This document shows, piece after piece, positions 19,527 through 27,747 of a DNA stretch of 64,000 nucleotides. The position numbers and the translations under genes are program-made. Below the pieces are notes generated by a model, which searched no databases, was not told the DNA's origin, and was given only the letters and a program-made list of their open reading frames with translations. The stretch's first letter is position 1, and every line of letters begins with the position of its first letter. The stretch spans positions 20,569 to 84,568 of the forward strand of contig JALOOM010000022.1 in the NCBI GenBank assembly GCA_025454395.1, given 5' to 3'. The DNA comes from Elainella sp. Prado103. GTDB taxonomy: Bacteria > Cyanobacteriota > Cyanobacteriia > Elainellales > Elainellaceae.

Positions 19527-20126
19527 GTGATCCGAATGATGAGGCTACGGCTAACCAATTACCTGTTGATGGGAACGATCGGTAGTGTTTTGATGGGGGG
19601 AGTGGGATCGCAAATTCCTGTGCAGGCTCAACCCGATCCGGTACAGCAGTTGATCGAAACAAACCGCTGTTTGCGTTGCAATTTAACCAATGCTGATCTC
19701 TCAGGGTTGGATCTGCAAGGGGCAAACTTGAAAGGAGCAAACCTACAAGGGGCAAACTTGGCAGGCACCAATTTAACAGGTGCCAACCTCCGGAATGTAA
19801 CTCTGCGATTAGCTGATCTGACAAATGCCAATCTATCCGGCACCAATCTCGCTGGCATTTATTTTACTCAAGCGATCCTGAACGGCACCGATCTGAGTGG
19901 CAGCAATCTTGCTTGGGCCAATCTTGTCCAGGCCGATCTATCCTATGCGTTGCTCAATGGGGCGGATCTCAGTCATGCAGATTTGACGGGAGCCAACTTA
20001 ACTGGAGCGATGCTAATCGAAGCGAGCCTAGCCAATGCCAAACTCTATCAATCTAATCTCACCGACGCTGATTTTACGGATGCCGATCTAACCGGAGCCA
20101 TTATGCCGGATGGTAGCCGCAACTGA
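19527..20126 (+). CDS. Exported pentapeptide-repeat protein
   Basis: About 199 residues from GTG 19527; ATG 19536 or 19539 are equally possible. Residues about 6-36 are a signal peptide ending VQAQ. Residues about 48-195 are continuous A(D/N)LxG pentapeptides, for example LQGANLKGANLQGANL, which form a right-handed quadrilateral beta helix. A single Cys-rich spot (CLRCNL) precedes the helix. Cyanobacteria have many such proteins in the lumen or periplasm, mostly of unknown function. It is the only plus-strand gene within the minus-strand export locus and converges on the HlyD gene. Confidence 0.88.
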   Translation: MIRMMRLRLTNYLLMGTIGSVLMGGVGSQIPVQAQPDPVQQLIETNRCLRCNLTNADLSGLDLQGANLKGANLQGANLAGTNLTGANLRNVTLRLADLTNANLSGTNLAGIYFTQAILNGTDLSGSNLAWANLVQADLSYALLNGADLSHADLTGANLTGAMLIEASLANAKLYQSNLTDADFTDADLTGAIMPDGSRN

Positions 20127-20219
20127 TCGATCAGATCATTCACCGATCGATTTTGCCACTGATCGATCGGTGCATTGCTTCAGATATTCAGATATAAGCA
20201 GGAGCGACTCAACCTATGG

Positions 20220-20274
20220 GCTGCTTGTGGCTTGGTTGTGGCTTGGTTGTGGCTTGGTTGTGGCTTGTTTGTGG
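20220..20274. repeat. Tandem repeat, about five units of 11 bp
   Basis: CTTGGTTGTGG is repeated, with the last unit changed to CTTGTTTGTGG. It lies between the convergent pentapeptide and HlyD genes. Confidence 0.85.
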
Positions 20275-20306
20275 ATCAGTTGTGGATCGGTCAAGTAGCC
20301 GATCGA

Positions 20307-21872
20307 TTAGCGAACGTTCTGGAAGCGATCGATCTTGCGAGAGAACTGATCAGTAAAGATACTTAAGACACTCCGTTTACGGGTAATGATGTTAGCGCTC
20401 ACCGACATCCCAGCCTGCAACGGAATTTCGGTGCCGTTTACGTTAATGGTTTGGCTATCGAGTTCGATCCGAGCTGGGAATCGATAGAAATTGTAGGTTT
20501 GATCCGGTGGCAGGGCATCCGATCCTAAAGTCACAATCTCGCCCCGAATGTCGCCAAACTCGCTGAATGGGAAGGAGTCAACCCGCACATCTACCGGCAT
20601 TCCTTTCGCCACAAACCCAATATCCTGGTTCGTGACGTAGACTTCAGCCACCAAGGCATTGCTGGGGACAATTTTCAAAATGGGTTCGGTGGAGTTGGCC
20701 ACATAGCCCGCTCCTTTGGCTTGTAAGTCAAATACCACTCCATCAACTGGGGCGCGCAGTTCTTGATACTTGAGGGTTTGCTGAGCTTGACTCAGGCGGC
20801 TTTCGGTTTCAGCGATCGTTTTGTCGTTGTCGAGGACGAGCTTGTTTAACTGGCTATCAATGTCAGCGATCTGTTTGCTGTTGGCAGCCATCCGATCCAA
20901 CAAATCTCGGTTGGAGAGGGCAACGGTGTTGGCCAACTGCTGTTGCGCTTCTGAGATCGCAAAGTTGAGTCGGGCTTCTTCCTGAGCCAACCGATCGACT
21001 TCACCCCGAGATTGGATCACTTGCTGTTCTTGTCGCACGACCTGCACGCGAGCAATCCCCCCATCTTCGAGCAAGGGAGCCAGATCGTTGTAAATGCTTT
21101 GGTCGATTTCCAGGCTGGCGCGGGCGGAGGCTAACTGAGCTTGCGTTTGGCTCAGTTGTTGCTGAAGCTGAGAGACTTTAAATTGGGCTGCTGCCGCTCG
21201 CGATTGCGATTCGGATAGCCCCGCTTGTACGCGAATTCGTTGTTCGGCGGTCAGGTTGGCGGCATCAGCCGATCCACTGAGCTGGGCCTGGTAGAGTTGA
21301 TTTTCTGCCACGAGAGCAGCCCGATTTTTCGTGAGCGAGAGAATTTCAGGAGGTAGATTGAGTTGACTCAGGTCTACATCGGTTGAACCTCCTGCCAACT
21401 GGGAGCGATAAAACTGGTTTTGCCGAATTAGAGAATTACGGACTTGTTCCAGGGATCGCTGCTCTGCCGCCGCCGCAGTCGGATCCAAGCGCACCAACAC
21501 ATCACCCTGTTTGACCGCCTGCCCATCTCGCACCAAAATTTCCTCCACAACCCCACCGAAAGGAGCCTGTACCGGCTGGGTGGCGCTTTGAGCTTGGAGT
21601 TGTCCTTGGGCTGGCACTGCCTCATCGATTTTTGCCAGCGAGGCCCAGCCGACTGTAAAAGTAGCAACTCCTACAATGCCCCACAGGATGGCCCGCGACC
21701 AAGTATTGGGCTGTTGCAGAATGATCGGTTGGTCGAATGCCTCAGTCCGCACTAACTTGCTGTCGGCAGCAGTGGCTTTCGGGGCTAATTTTGTGCCTAA
21801 GGCAAGACGACCCGGCTGCTGCTTGTCTGGTTGCTGAGGTGAATTGTTCGAAGCACCGTTTTGACCATTCAT
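20307..21872 (-). CDS. HlyD-family membrane fusion protein (type I secretion adaptor)
   Basis: The 521-residue protein has a disordered Gln/Pro-rich N-terminus, one membrane helix at about residues 62-80 (ILWGIVGVATFTVGWASL), and a first half-lipoyl segment (VQAPFGGVVEEILVRDGQAVKQGDVLVRLD). A long coiled coil spans about residues 135-360, followed by the second half-lipoyl piece (ELRAPVDGVVFDL) and a beta barrel. This is the usual HlyD plan. It bridges the inner-membrane ABC exporter and an outer-membrane TolC, which is not in this window. It starts 84 bp after the ABC gene on the same strand. Confidence 0.93.
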   Translation of the reverse strand: MNGQNGASNNSPQQPDKQQPGRLALGTKLAPKATAADSKLVRTEAFDQPIILQQPNTWSRAILWGIVGVATFTVGWASLAKIDEAVPAQGQLQAQSATQPVQAPFGGVVEEILVRDGQAVKQGDVLVRLDPTAAAAEQRSLEQVRNSLIRQNQFYRSQLAGGSTDVDLSQLNLPPEILSLTKNRAALVAENQLYQAQLSGSADAANLTAEQRIRVQAGLSESQSRAAAAQFKVSQLQQQLSQTQAQLASARASLEIDQSIYNDLAPLLEDGGIARVQVVRQEQQVIQSRGEVDRLAQEEARLNFAISEAQQQLANTVALSNRDLLDRMAANSKQIADIDSQLNKLVLDNDKTIAETESRLSQAQQTLKYQELRAPVDGVVFDLQAKGAGYVANSTEPILKIVPSNALVAEVYVTNQDIGFVAKGMPVDVRVDSFPFSEFGDIRGEIVTLGSDALPPDQTYNFYRFPARIELDSQTINVNGTEIPLQAGMSVSANIITRKRSVLSIFTDQFSRKIDRFQNVR

Positions 21873-21956
21873 TGCAAAACCTCCTGAGATGGCGATGGAT
21901 TTTGGCTAAGTGGGGAACAAAAAAATGAACTAAACACAGTAGGGAGGCTATTACAT

Positions 21957-24953
21957 TTACATTTCGGCTTCTTGCTGTTGATAGAGGCAGAAGTATCGAC
22001 CGCGCAGCGCCATTAATTGATCATGGGTACCCATTTCTACGGGCGATCCCTTGTCCATCAGCACAATCATGTCGGCATTGCGGATGGTGGTCAGACGGTG
22101 CGTGATAAAGAAAACGGTGCGATCAGCAAACTCATCCGCCAAGTTGAGACAGACGCGGCGTTCTGAATCATAGTCTAGCGCGCTGGTGGCTTCATCCAGG
22201 ATGAGCAGAGTCGGGTTTTGCAACACCGTTCGAGCAATGGCGATCCGTTGTCGCTGACCGCCTGAGAGAGAAGCACCCCGCTCACCGACCCGCGTGTTAT
22301 AGCCGTTGGGCAGCCCCATAATAAAATCATGGGCAGCAGCCACTTGGGCGGCGCGAATAATTTCTTCTGCCGAAGCATCAGGGCAGGTTAAGGCAATGTT
22401 CTCTTGAATGGTACCTTCAAACAGTAAGGTATCCTGCGGGACGATGCCGATCTGTTGCCGGAGTGAATAAAGCTCCACTTTGCTGATGTCATAGTCATCG
22501 ATCAAAATTCGCCCTGATTCCAACTCATACAGCCGGGGCAGCAATTTCATCATCGTACTCTTACCAGAACCACTGAGACCGACGATGCCGATGAATGAAC
22601 CGGCGGGAAACTCTAGCGTGACGTTATTCAACTGATAAGGCCCACTATTGCCAAACCGGAAGGAGACATCGTCAAATTTCACTTGCCCTTGAATTTGGGG
22701 CATTGGAATATTGCGGCGATCGAGTTCGTCGGCTTCGGGGGCTGAGTCGATAATGTCGCTCAACCGCTCCAGGGATAGCCCCACCTCTTGGAAGTTCTGC
22801 CAGAGTTGGGCCAGACGCAGCAGCGGTTGGGTAACGTAGCCAGCAATAATCCGGAAGGCAATTAACTGACCCAGGGTTAAATCTCCCTGCAACACCAAGT
22901 AGGCACCAACCCACAGCACCAACAAACCGGAAAGTTGGTTCAGGAAGTTACTGGCTGAACCGGCTGTCGTAGAAGTCAGAACTGTCTTAAACCCAGCACT
23001 GACATACCGCGCATAGCGGCTCTGCCATTGCCAGCGGGCTCGCAGTTCCATATTTTGCGCTTTCACCGTTTGGATGCCAGATACCACTTCTACGAGGTAG
23101 GACTGGGTTTCGGCATTGCGTTCTGCCTTCACGCGGAGTTGCTGCCGGATCAAAGGAGAAGCGACCACCGCCAATAATACAAACAGGGGGATCGTCGCTA
23201 AAGAGACTAGGGTGAGCACCCAACTGTAGATAAACATCACAATGATGTAGATCACGGAGAACACCGCATCTAACACCACGGTCAGGGCTGTCCCGGTGAG
23301 GAACTGGCGAATATTTTCTAGCTCGTTGATCCGGGTGGCCAATTCGCCCACCGGGCGCTTCTCGAAGTAGCGGAGTGGCAGTCGCAGCAAGTGGTCGATG
23401 ATCTCGGAGCCGAGGGACATGTCGATTCGGTTAGTCGTATCGACAAACAAATAGGTTCGCAAACTACCCAAGACCGCTTCGAAGACTGCCAAGACCAGCA
23501 GCAGAATCCCCAACACATGCAGGGTATCCACACTCTTTTGGATGATTACCTTGTCGATGATCACCTGAATCATCAGCGGATTGGCCAGGGCAAACAGTTG
23601 CACAAAGAAAGAAGCCACAAAGACTTCAATCAAAACCTTGCGGTGTTTGCGAATTGAAGGCAAAAACCAAGATAATCCGAAGCGTTTTTGGGGCGTTTGC
23701 TTGGTGGGCCGTACCAGCAACACCTCGCCATGCTCACCCCAAGTTTCAATAAAGTCGGCGGGTTTGCGACGAACGATCCCTAAATCGGGAACCGCGATCA
23801 CCATCTCTCGCTCAGTGATGCTGTAGAGAATAGCCAGGCTATCTTGCCATTGCACAACGGCCGGGGCTTCCAATCGCCCGACTGCACTGGCAGGCACACC
23901 CACCAACTGGGCATGCAGTCCCATCATTTCAGAAACGGCCCCCAGCAGTTCCAGGGAAATACTGCTGCCTCGATCGAGCTGATTGGTCAAAACGCGCCGA
24001 ATCACATCTCGTCGGAACGGCATATTGAAGTGCTGACAAAGCATTTGCAAGCAAGCCATCCCTGCCTCTAATTCGCCCCGCCCGCGCACAAACGGAAACT
24101 TTTGGGGAGTTTGTTGAATGGGAGACACCAGGCTGGGATCGGCCGCAACCGGGCGATCGGGGGCGAAAGGAATTTCGTCTGTGGCGGTGGAGTCAGTAGA
24201 GCCAGTGAAAGTAGCATCCGCGATCGATTCCGTGCCCTGAATCTCCTCGGTCAGGAGCGGGGGCAACCCAATGATGCGAGCCGGCCGATCGCCATTGACT
24301 TCGAGTGCAATGCCGCCGGCCATTCCTTCTGCGTCTACGCGGCTGCCAACAGGAGCATTACTGATGTTACCGCCACCACTGACTAACCAGATTCGATGCG
24401 GCTCAAGTTGGGCGATCGGGATCCGACCGGGTGGTAAGTTACAAACCACTGCTTCCGACTCAGATTGCAAAGTCAGAAGCTTGAGATCCGCACTACCATT
24501 GGCTTGACGATGTAGCTCTGCGCCCAGTAGGTCAAATAATTCCACCAAGGCACAACGATTATGAAACGCATCCGCCAGCTTTGGTTCACGTCCCAGTAAA
24601 TCTAAAAAGTCAGCCGCTGAAATGGTAAGACAAATGCTATCGAGAGAGGCGATCGCGGTTTCGCAGGGTACCCCACGCACCAAGCCCACCCAGCCCACAA
24701 TGCCGCCCGGTTGTAGCAACGAGAGGGTAACGGGCTTCTGGGTGCGCGGGTCATAGCCCAAGAGCCGAATTTGCCCTTGATATAGAATCGAAACCTGATT
24801 CGGCAGCCGATCGCGTACCAACACCGCTTGTCCAATGCGGTAGCGGAGGAGCTGAAATTTCTCAGTTACCCGCTCTAGTCCAGCCGCTGAAAGCTGATTG
24901 AATGGCTCAACCGTGGCTAGAAACTCTTGTACATTTGTTTTGGTATAGGTCAT
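21957..24953 (-). CDS. ABC exporter with cyclic-nucleotide-binding and degenerate C39 domains
   Basis: The 998-residue protein has, in order: a cNMP-binding-like domain (about 10-150); a linker; a C39 peptidase-like domain (about 285-420); six membrane helices (about 435-720); and an ATPase domain (about 755-998) with GLSGSGKST, LSGGQRQR and LLILDEATSALD. In the C39-like part, the catalytic Cys of the DCG motif is Ala (GELEAGMACLQ, about residue 297) and the His position reads Ser (WQDSLAILY). It therefore should not cleave leader peptides. It resembles HlyB-type exporters, whose inactive C39-like domain binds RTX cargo. ATG 24953 overlaps the stop of the upstream isomerase gene by four bases (ATGA), so the two are translationally coupled. 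Confidence 0.93.
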   Translation of the reverse strand: MTYTKTNVQEFLATVEPFNQLSAAGLERVTEKFQLLRYRIGQAVLVRDRLPNQVSILYQGQIRLLGYDPRTQKPVTLSLLQPGGIVGWVGLVRGVPCETAIASLDSICLTISAADFLDLLGREPKLADAFHNRCALVELFDLLGAELHRQANGSADLKLLTLQSESEAVVCNLPPGRIPIAQLEPHRIWLVSGGGNISNAPVGSRVDAEGMAGGIALEVNGDRPARIIGLPPLLTEEIQGTESIADATFTGSTDSTATDEIPFAPDRPVAADPSLVSPIQQTPQKFPFVRGRGELEAGMACLQMLCQHFNMPFRRDVIRRVLTNQLDRGSSISLELLGAVSEMMGLHAQLVGVPASAVGRLEAPAVVQWQDSLAILYSITEREMVIAVPDLGIVRRKPADFIETWGEHGEVLLVRPTKQTPQKRFGLSWFLPSIRKHRKVLIEVFVASFFVQLFALANPLMIQVIIDKVIIQKSVDTLHVLGILLLVLAVFEAVLGSLRTYLFVDTTNRIDMSLGSEIIDHLLRLPLRYFEKRPVGELATRINELENIRQFLTGTALTVVLDAVFSVIYIIVMFIYSWVLTLVSLATIPLFVLLAVVASPLIRQQLRVKAERNAETQSYLVEVVSGIQTVKAQNMELRARWQWQSRYARYVSAGFKTVLTSTTAGSASNFLNQLSGLLVLWVGAYLVLQGDLTLGQLIAFRIIAGYVTQPLLRLAQLWQNFQEVGLSLERLSDIIDSAPEADELDRRNIPMPQIQGQVKFDDVSFRFGNSGPYQLNNVTLEFPAGSFIGIVGLSGSGKSTMMKLLPRLYELESGRILIDDYDISKVELYSLRQQIGIVPQDTLLFEGTIQENIALTCPDASAEEIIRAAQVAAAHDFIMGLPNGYNTRVGERGASLSGGQRQRIAIARTVLQNPTLLILDEATSALDYDSERRVCLNLADEFADRTVFFITHRLTTIRNADMIVLMDKGSPVEMGTHDQLMALRGRYFCLYQQQEAEM

Positions 24954-25750
24954 GGTGCTGTGGGGGTAACGGCAGAATCGCGATCCGAGTCAATCGCAGT
25001 TGAGGAAGGGGGTAAGAAGGAACCCAACTGGCTCAGTTGAGATTGCAACCAGTCGTTGAAGCATTCGTTGAGGAGCCGTCGGCGCATAGCATCATCCAGT
25101 TGAGCCGGAATGAAGCGTTCCAGCCGCACCAGCACAATCCACTCTCCGACCAGGGTTGGCGGGGTTAATTGCCCTGGTTGACTGAGCGTTAGAATTTGGG
25201 CCAGCGTAGGATGCGGCACGCTTAACTCCACTGGACCGATCAAACCATCGGTTTGGGCTTCTGGCCCTTCCGAATAGGTGCGTGCTAGCTCAGCAAAAGA
25301 CTGTTCGCCTTCTAAAATCCGAAAGTATAGCTCTTGCGCAATTCCAATTCCGCGCTTTTCCCGATCGTTTTTCACTCGGATCAGGGAATAGATCACTTTG
25401 TCTAATCGATCCTTGCGCCCCAGAAAATAGGATTCTAATTTCGAGTCCCAGGTGATTTGTTTGTATTTCTCAACCCGTAACTCACGAGTGGACAGGGCTT
25501 CTAGTTGCTCCTGAGTCATCCCATAGCGCTGCAACCAAGCCTGCCGATCTTCTTCTTTCGTAATTTGATTTTGGGTATAAAACTGCTCGCGGGCAGCGAT
25601 TTCTTCTTCAGCAGTGCATTCGATCGACTCAATCGCTTGATCAATCAAGATCTCTTGAAGGAACTGAGGCAGCATTTGATAGCCTGCCATCATGGGCAGA
25701 ACCTCTTCAGCTTGGATTGAGCGATTCCCGATAGTAAGCACGACGGTCAT
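24950..25750 (-). CDS. Parvulin-type (PpiC/SurA-like) peptidyl-prolyl isomerase without signal peptide
   Basis: This 266-residue protein starts at ATG 25750, with AAGGAA nine bases upstream. Residues about 1-110 form a SurA/trigger-like helical part. Residues about 115-220 form a PpiC domain, seen as ELYFRILEGEQSFAELARTYS, GLIGPVELS and WIVLVRLE. There is no signal peptide or lipobox, unlike true SurA/PrsA. It would act in the cytoplasm, perhaps keeping the substrate of the coupled ABC exporter unfolded. It is the first gene of the isomerase-ABC-HlyD unit, and ends overlapping the ABC start. Similar three-gene sets are known to me from other cyanobacteria. Confidence 0.85.
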   Translation of the reverse strand: MTVVLTIGNRSIQAEEVLPMMAGYQMLPQFLQEILIDQAIESIECTAEEEIAAREQFYTQNQITKEEDRQAWLQRYGMTQEQLEALSTRELRVEKYKQITWDSKLESYFLGRKDRLDKVIYSLIRVKNDREKRGIGIAQELYFRILEGEQSFAELARTYSEGPEAQTDGLIGPVELSVPHPTLAQILTLSQPGQLTPPTLVGEWIVLVRLERFIPAQLDDAMRRRLLNECFNDWLQSQLSQLGSFLPPSSTAIDSDRDSAVTPTAP

Positions 25751-25772
25751 TCAGCTGATTCCTTAAAAGTGG

Positions 25773-25802
25773 TTAATACGCAGCCTAGCAATATAGCGTC
25801 AA
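25773..25802 (-). promoter_or_regulatory. Possible promoter of the secretion operon
   Basis: Read on the minus strand, TTGACG and TATTAA are separated by 18 bases, and the -10 box lies about 25 bases before the isomerase start codon. It is the best sigma70-like pair in this gap, but is judged by eye only. Confidence 0.35.
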
Positions 25803-25947
25803 CCCTATGACATACTTTGCCGCAATTCCCTGGCTATCGGGGAATTCTTAGGATTTGTTTAGCTAATCTTCAAATCGATCAAAGGTTAATTGATTTTATA
25901 AAGATTTTTTGGCAGTAGTGCTTCCGGTCATTGTTTCAGTAAACGTT

Positions 25948-26142
25948 TCAGTTAAACAGTTTGAGTCGATTCGGGTCAGGCAGCTCTTCTACCTCAATCA
26001 GGCTGTTTGACTGAGGCAGCCCTTGGGAGTCTATCAGAGATAGTCCAGAGATGGACAAACCTTTTTCATCAAGATTCCCATCATCAGATACAGCATGATC
26101 GGTACCAAATCCAGATGGTAATGCACAGAATATTTTTTGCAA
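25948..26142 (-). CDS. Candidate 64-codon small protein upstream of the exporter operon
   Basis: A minus-strand frame from TTG 26142 to TGA 25948 encodes an acidic 64-residue peptide with a coding-like codon pattern, ending in EELPDPNRLKLFN. It has no ATG or GTG start; a second TTG inside would give about 36 residues. It is 197 bp upstream of the isomerase-ABC-HlyD operon and on the same strand. Possibilities are a small cargo of the exporter, a leader peptide, or a remnant of a gene. I recognise no family. Confidence 0.35.
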   Translation of the reverse strand: MQKIFCALPSGFGTDHAVSDDGNLDEKGLSISGLSLIDSQGLPQSNSLIEVEELPDPNRLKLFN

Positions 26143-26204
26143 CCACGATTTATTCAGATGCTAGGTCAACCCAAGCTCCTGCTGGCTTCAGAGTCAGGGG
26201 TTCA

Positions 26205-26258
26205 CTGCTGGGTCGATACTAACTGCTGGGTCGATACTAACTGCTGGATCGATACTAA
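26205..26258. repeat. Tandem repeat, three units of 18 bp
   Basis: CTGCTGGGTCGATACTAA occurs three times, the last with one change. It lies in the 1-kb gap between the secretion operon and the phosphoesterase gene. Confidence 0.85.
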
Positions 26259-26765
26259 GGTTAACCGGCTGATCAATTCAGGTGGCTGATCAATGTTCAG
26301 ATAATTGAATGGATGATTGGGCGAGTAATTGGTTCGGTGATTGATTCAGGCGATTGAGAGGGATCGATCGGGCGATTGATCGTAATGATCGATCGAATAA
26401 TTGAGTCAGATTTAGATTGGGCAAAGCATAACAGCGAAGTGATCGAGATAAAATTTTAATGAATTAACTGTGAATATTAAGGAGATGCAGTTGGGCGACT
26501 GCCTAATTCACGCTCAAGCATCCCAAAGTGGGGAAGAGGCAACCAAACAAGGATCGGGGTTAGATAAATAAAATTTCTCGATCAATTATTTGGAACTATT
26601 GGCTGGATCGATGGTTTGGGCAAGAACTCATCGATGATTCGGGCAAACCTTTGATTCGGGCAAACCTTTGATTCGGGCAAACTTTTGAGAATGTCATGGC
26701 GATAACACTAAGAAAAGGGGGCACGTTTGCTAGGCTGAGAAAGTTCTTTGCATCAAGGCTGCAAC
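26259..26765. other. Long intergenic region rich in GATCG and short repeats
   Basis: No gene is visible. The stretch 26260-26400 is dense in GATTG/GATCG words, and the 26636-26686 array lies near its right end. It may hold promoters for the divergent genes on either side. Confidence 0.4.
26636..26686. repeat. Tandem repeat, three units of 17 bp
   Basis: GATTCGGGCAAACCTTT occurs three times, the last with one change, about 80 bp before the metallophosphoesterase start. Confidence 0.85.
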
Positions 26766-27608
26766 ATGAATAGGCTGCTTTCAGGGCGATTGAGCGTTGA
26801 GCATCTGACGATCGAAATTACTGATCTCCCCCAGTCTTTGCAAGGTGTGAAGATCACCCAGCTCTCCGACCTGCACTTCGATGGTCTGCGTTTGTCGGAG
26901 TCTATGCTTTCTGATGCGATCGCAGCTAGCAATGCAGTCGAACCTGATTTAGTGGCACTGACAGGAGATTATGTCACCGATGATCCGAGCCCCATTCAGC
27001 AACTGGCGACTCGACTAGAGGGGTTGCAAAGCCGGTTAGGCACCTACGCAGTTTTAGGTAATCATGATATTGTGCCGCGAGGGGCTAAAGACGATGTGAG
27101 TCTCGCTTTACAGCAGGTTGGTATTCAAGTGCTATGGAATCAGATTGCCTATCCCTTCGGTGACGATCTGCCCTTAGTAGGGCTAGCTGACCTATGGTCT
27201 CATGAATTTAGCCCTGCCGCTGTGATGAGTCAGTTGGACGATCGGGTTCCCCGGATTGTCCTGTCTCACAACCCCGATTCAGCCATGCCATTACAACGGT
27301 GGCGAGTTGATTTGCAACTTTCAGGCCACAGCCACGGGGGGCAAATTGTCATTCCTGGACTGGGGCCAATTCCGACCTGGTATCAACGGTTCCGCCGCCA
27401 TGTACCCAGGCACCTGCGCCGCTGGATTCCCTACATGAGGGAAGACTGCTACAAGGTAATGAAACATTGGGAGTGGGCTCAGGGGTTACATGCGGTGGGT
27501 CGCAACTGGCTCTATGTGAATCGAGGCTTGGGGACTTACCTGCCAGGACGTTTTTTTTGTCCACCCGAAGTCACGGTGATTACCCTGACGACTCCTGCGA
27601 TCGATTGA
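26766..27608 (+). CDS. Metallophosphoesterase (calcineurin-like, YkuE/YaeI type)
   Basis: The 280-residue protein is taken from ATG 26766; the longer TTG frame at 26748 has no support. All metal-binding motifs are present in order: ITQLSDLHFDG, ALTGDYV, VLGNHDIV, VLSHNPD and LSGHSHGGQ. The family hydrolyses phosphodiester or pyrophosphate bonds; the YkuE/YaeI branch acts on membrane or lipid-linked substrates. No signal peptide is evident, though the C-terminal part is basic and aromatic and may touch the membrane. It is a lone plus-strand gene. Confidence 0.9.
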   Translation: MNRLLSGRLSVEHLTIEITDLPQSLQGVKITQLSDLHFDGLRLSESMLSDAIAASNAVEPDLVALTGDYVTDDPSPIQQLATRLEGLQSRLGTYAVLGNHDIVPRGAKDDVSLALQQVGIQVLWNQIAYPFGDDLPLVGLADLWSHEFSPAAVMSQLDDRVPRIVLSHNPDSAMPLQRWRVDLQLSGHSHGGQIVIPGLGPIPTWYQRFRRHVPRHLRRWIPYMREDCYKVMKHWEWAQGLHAVGRNWLYVNRGLGTYLPGRFFCPPEVTVITLTTPAID

Positions 27609-27747
27609 AATTGGTGCGTGGCTAGTTTGATGTATCCTTTGCCCCGTTCCATGCCTGGACTGACCCGAAAGATGGCAGTTCATGCCTTTACCACTAGCGA
27701 TGACCACCAGCAATGACCACCAGCAATGAGGCTGCGGCAATTGCCGA

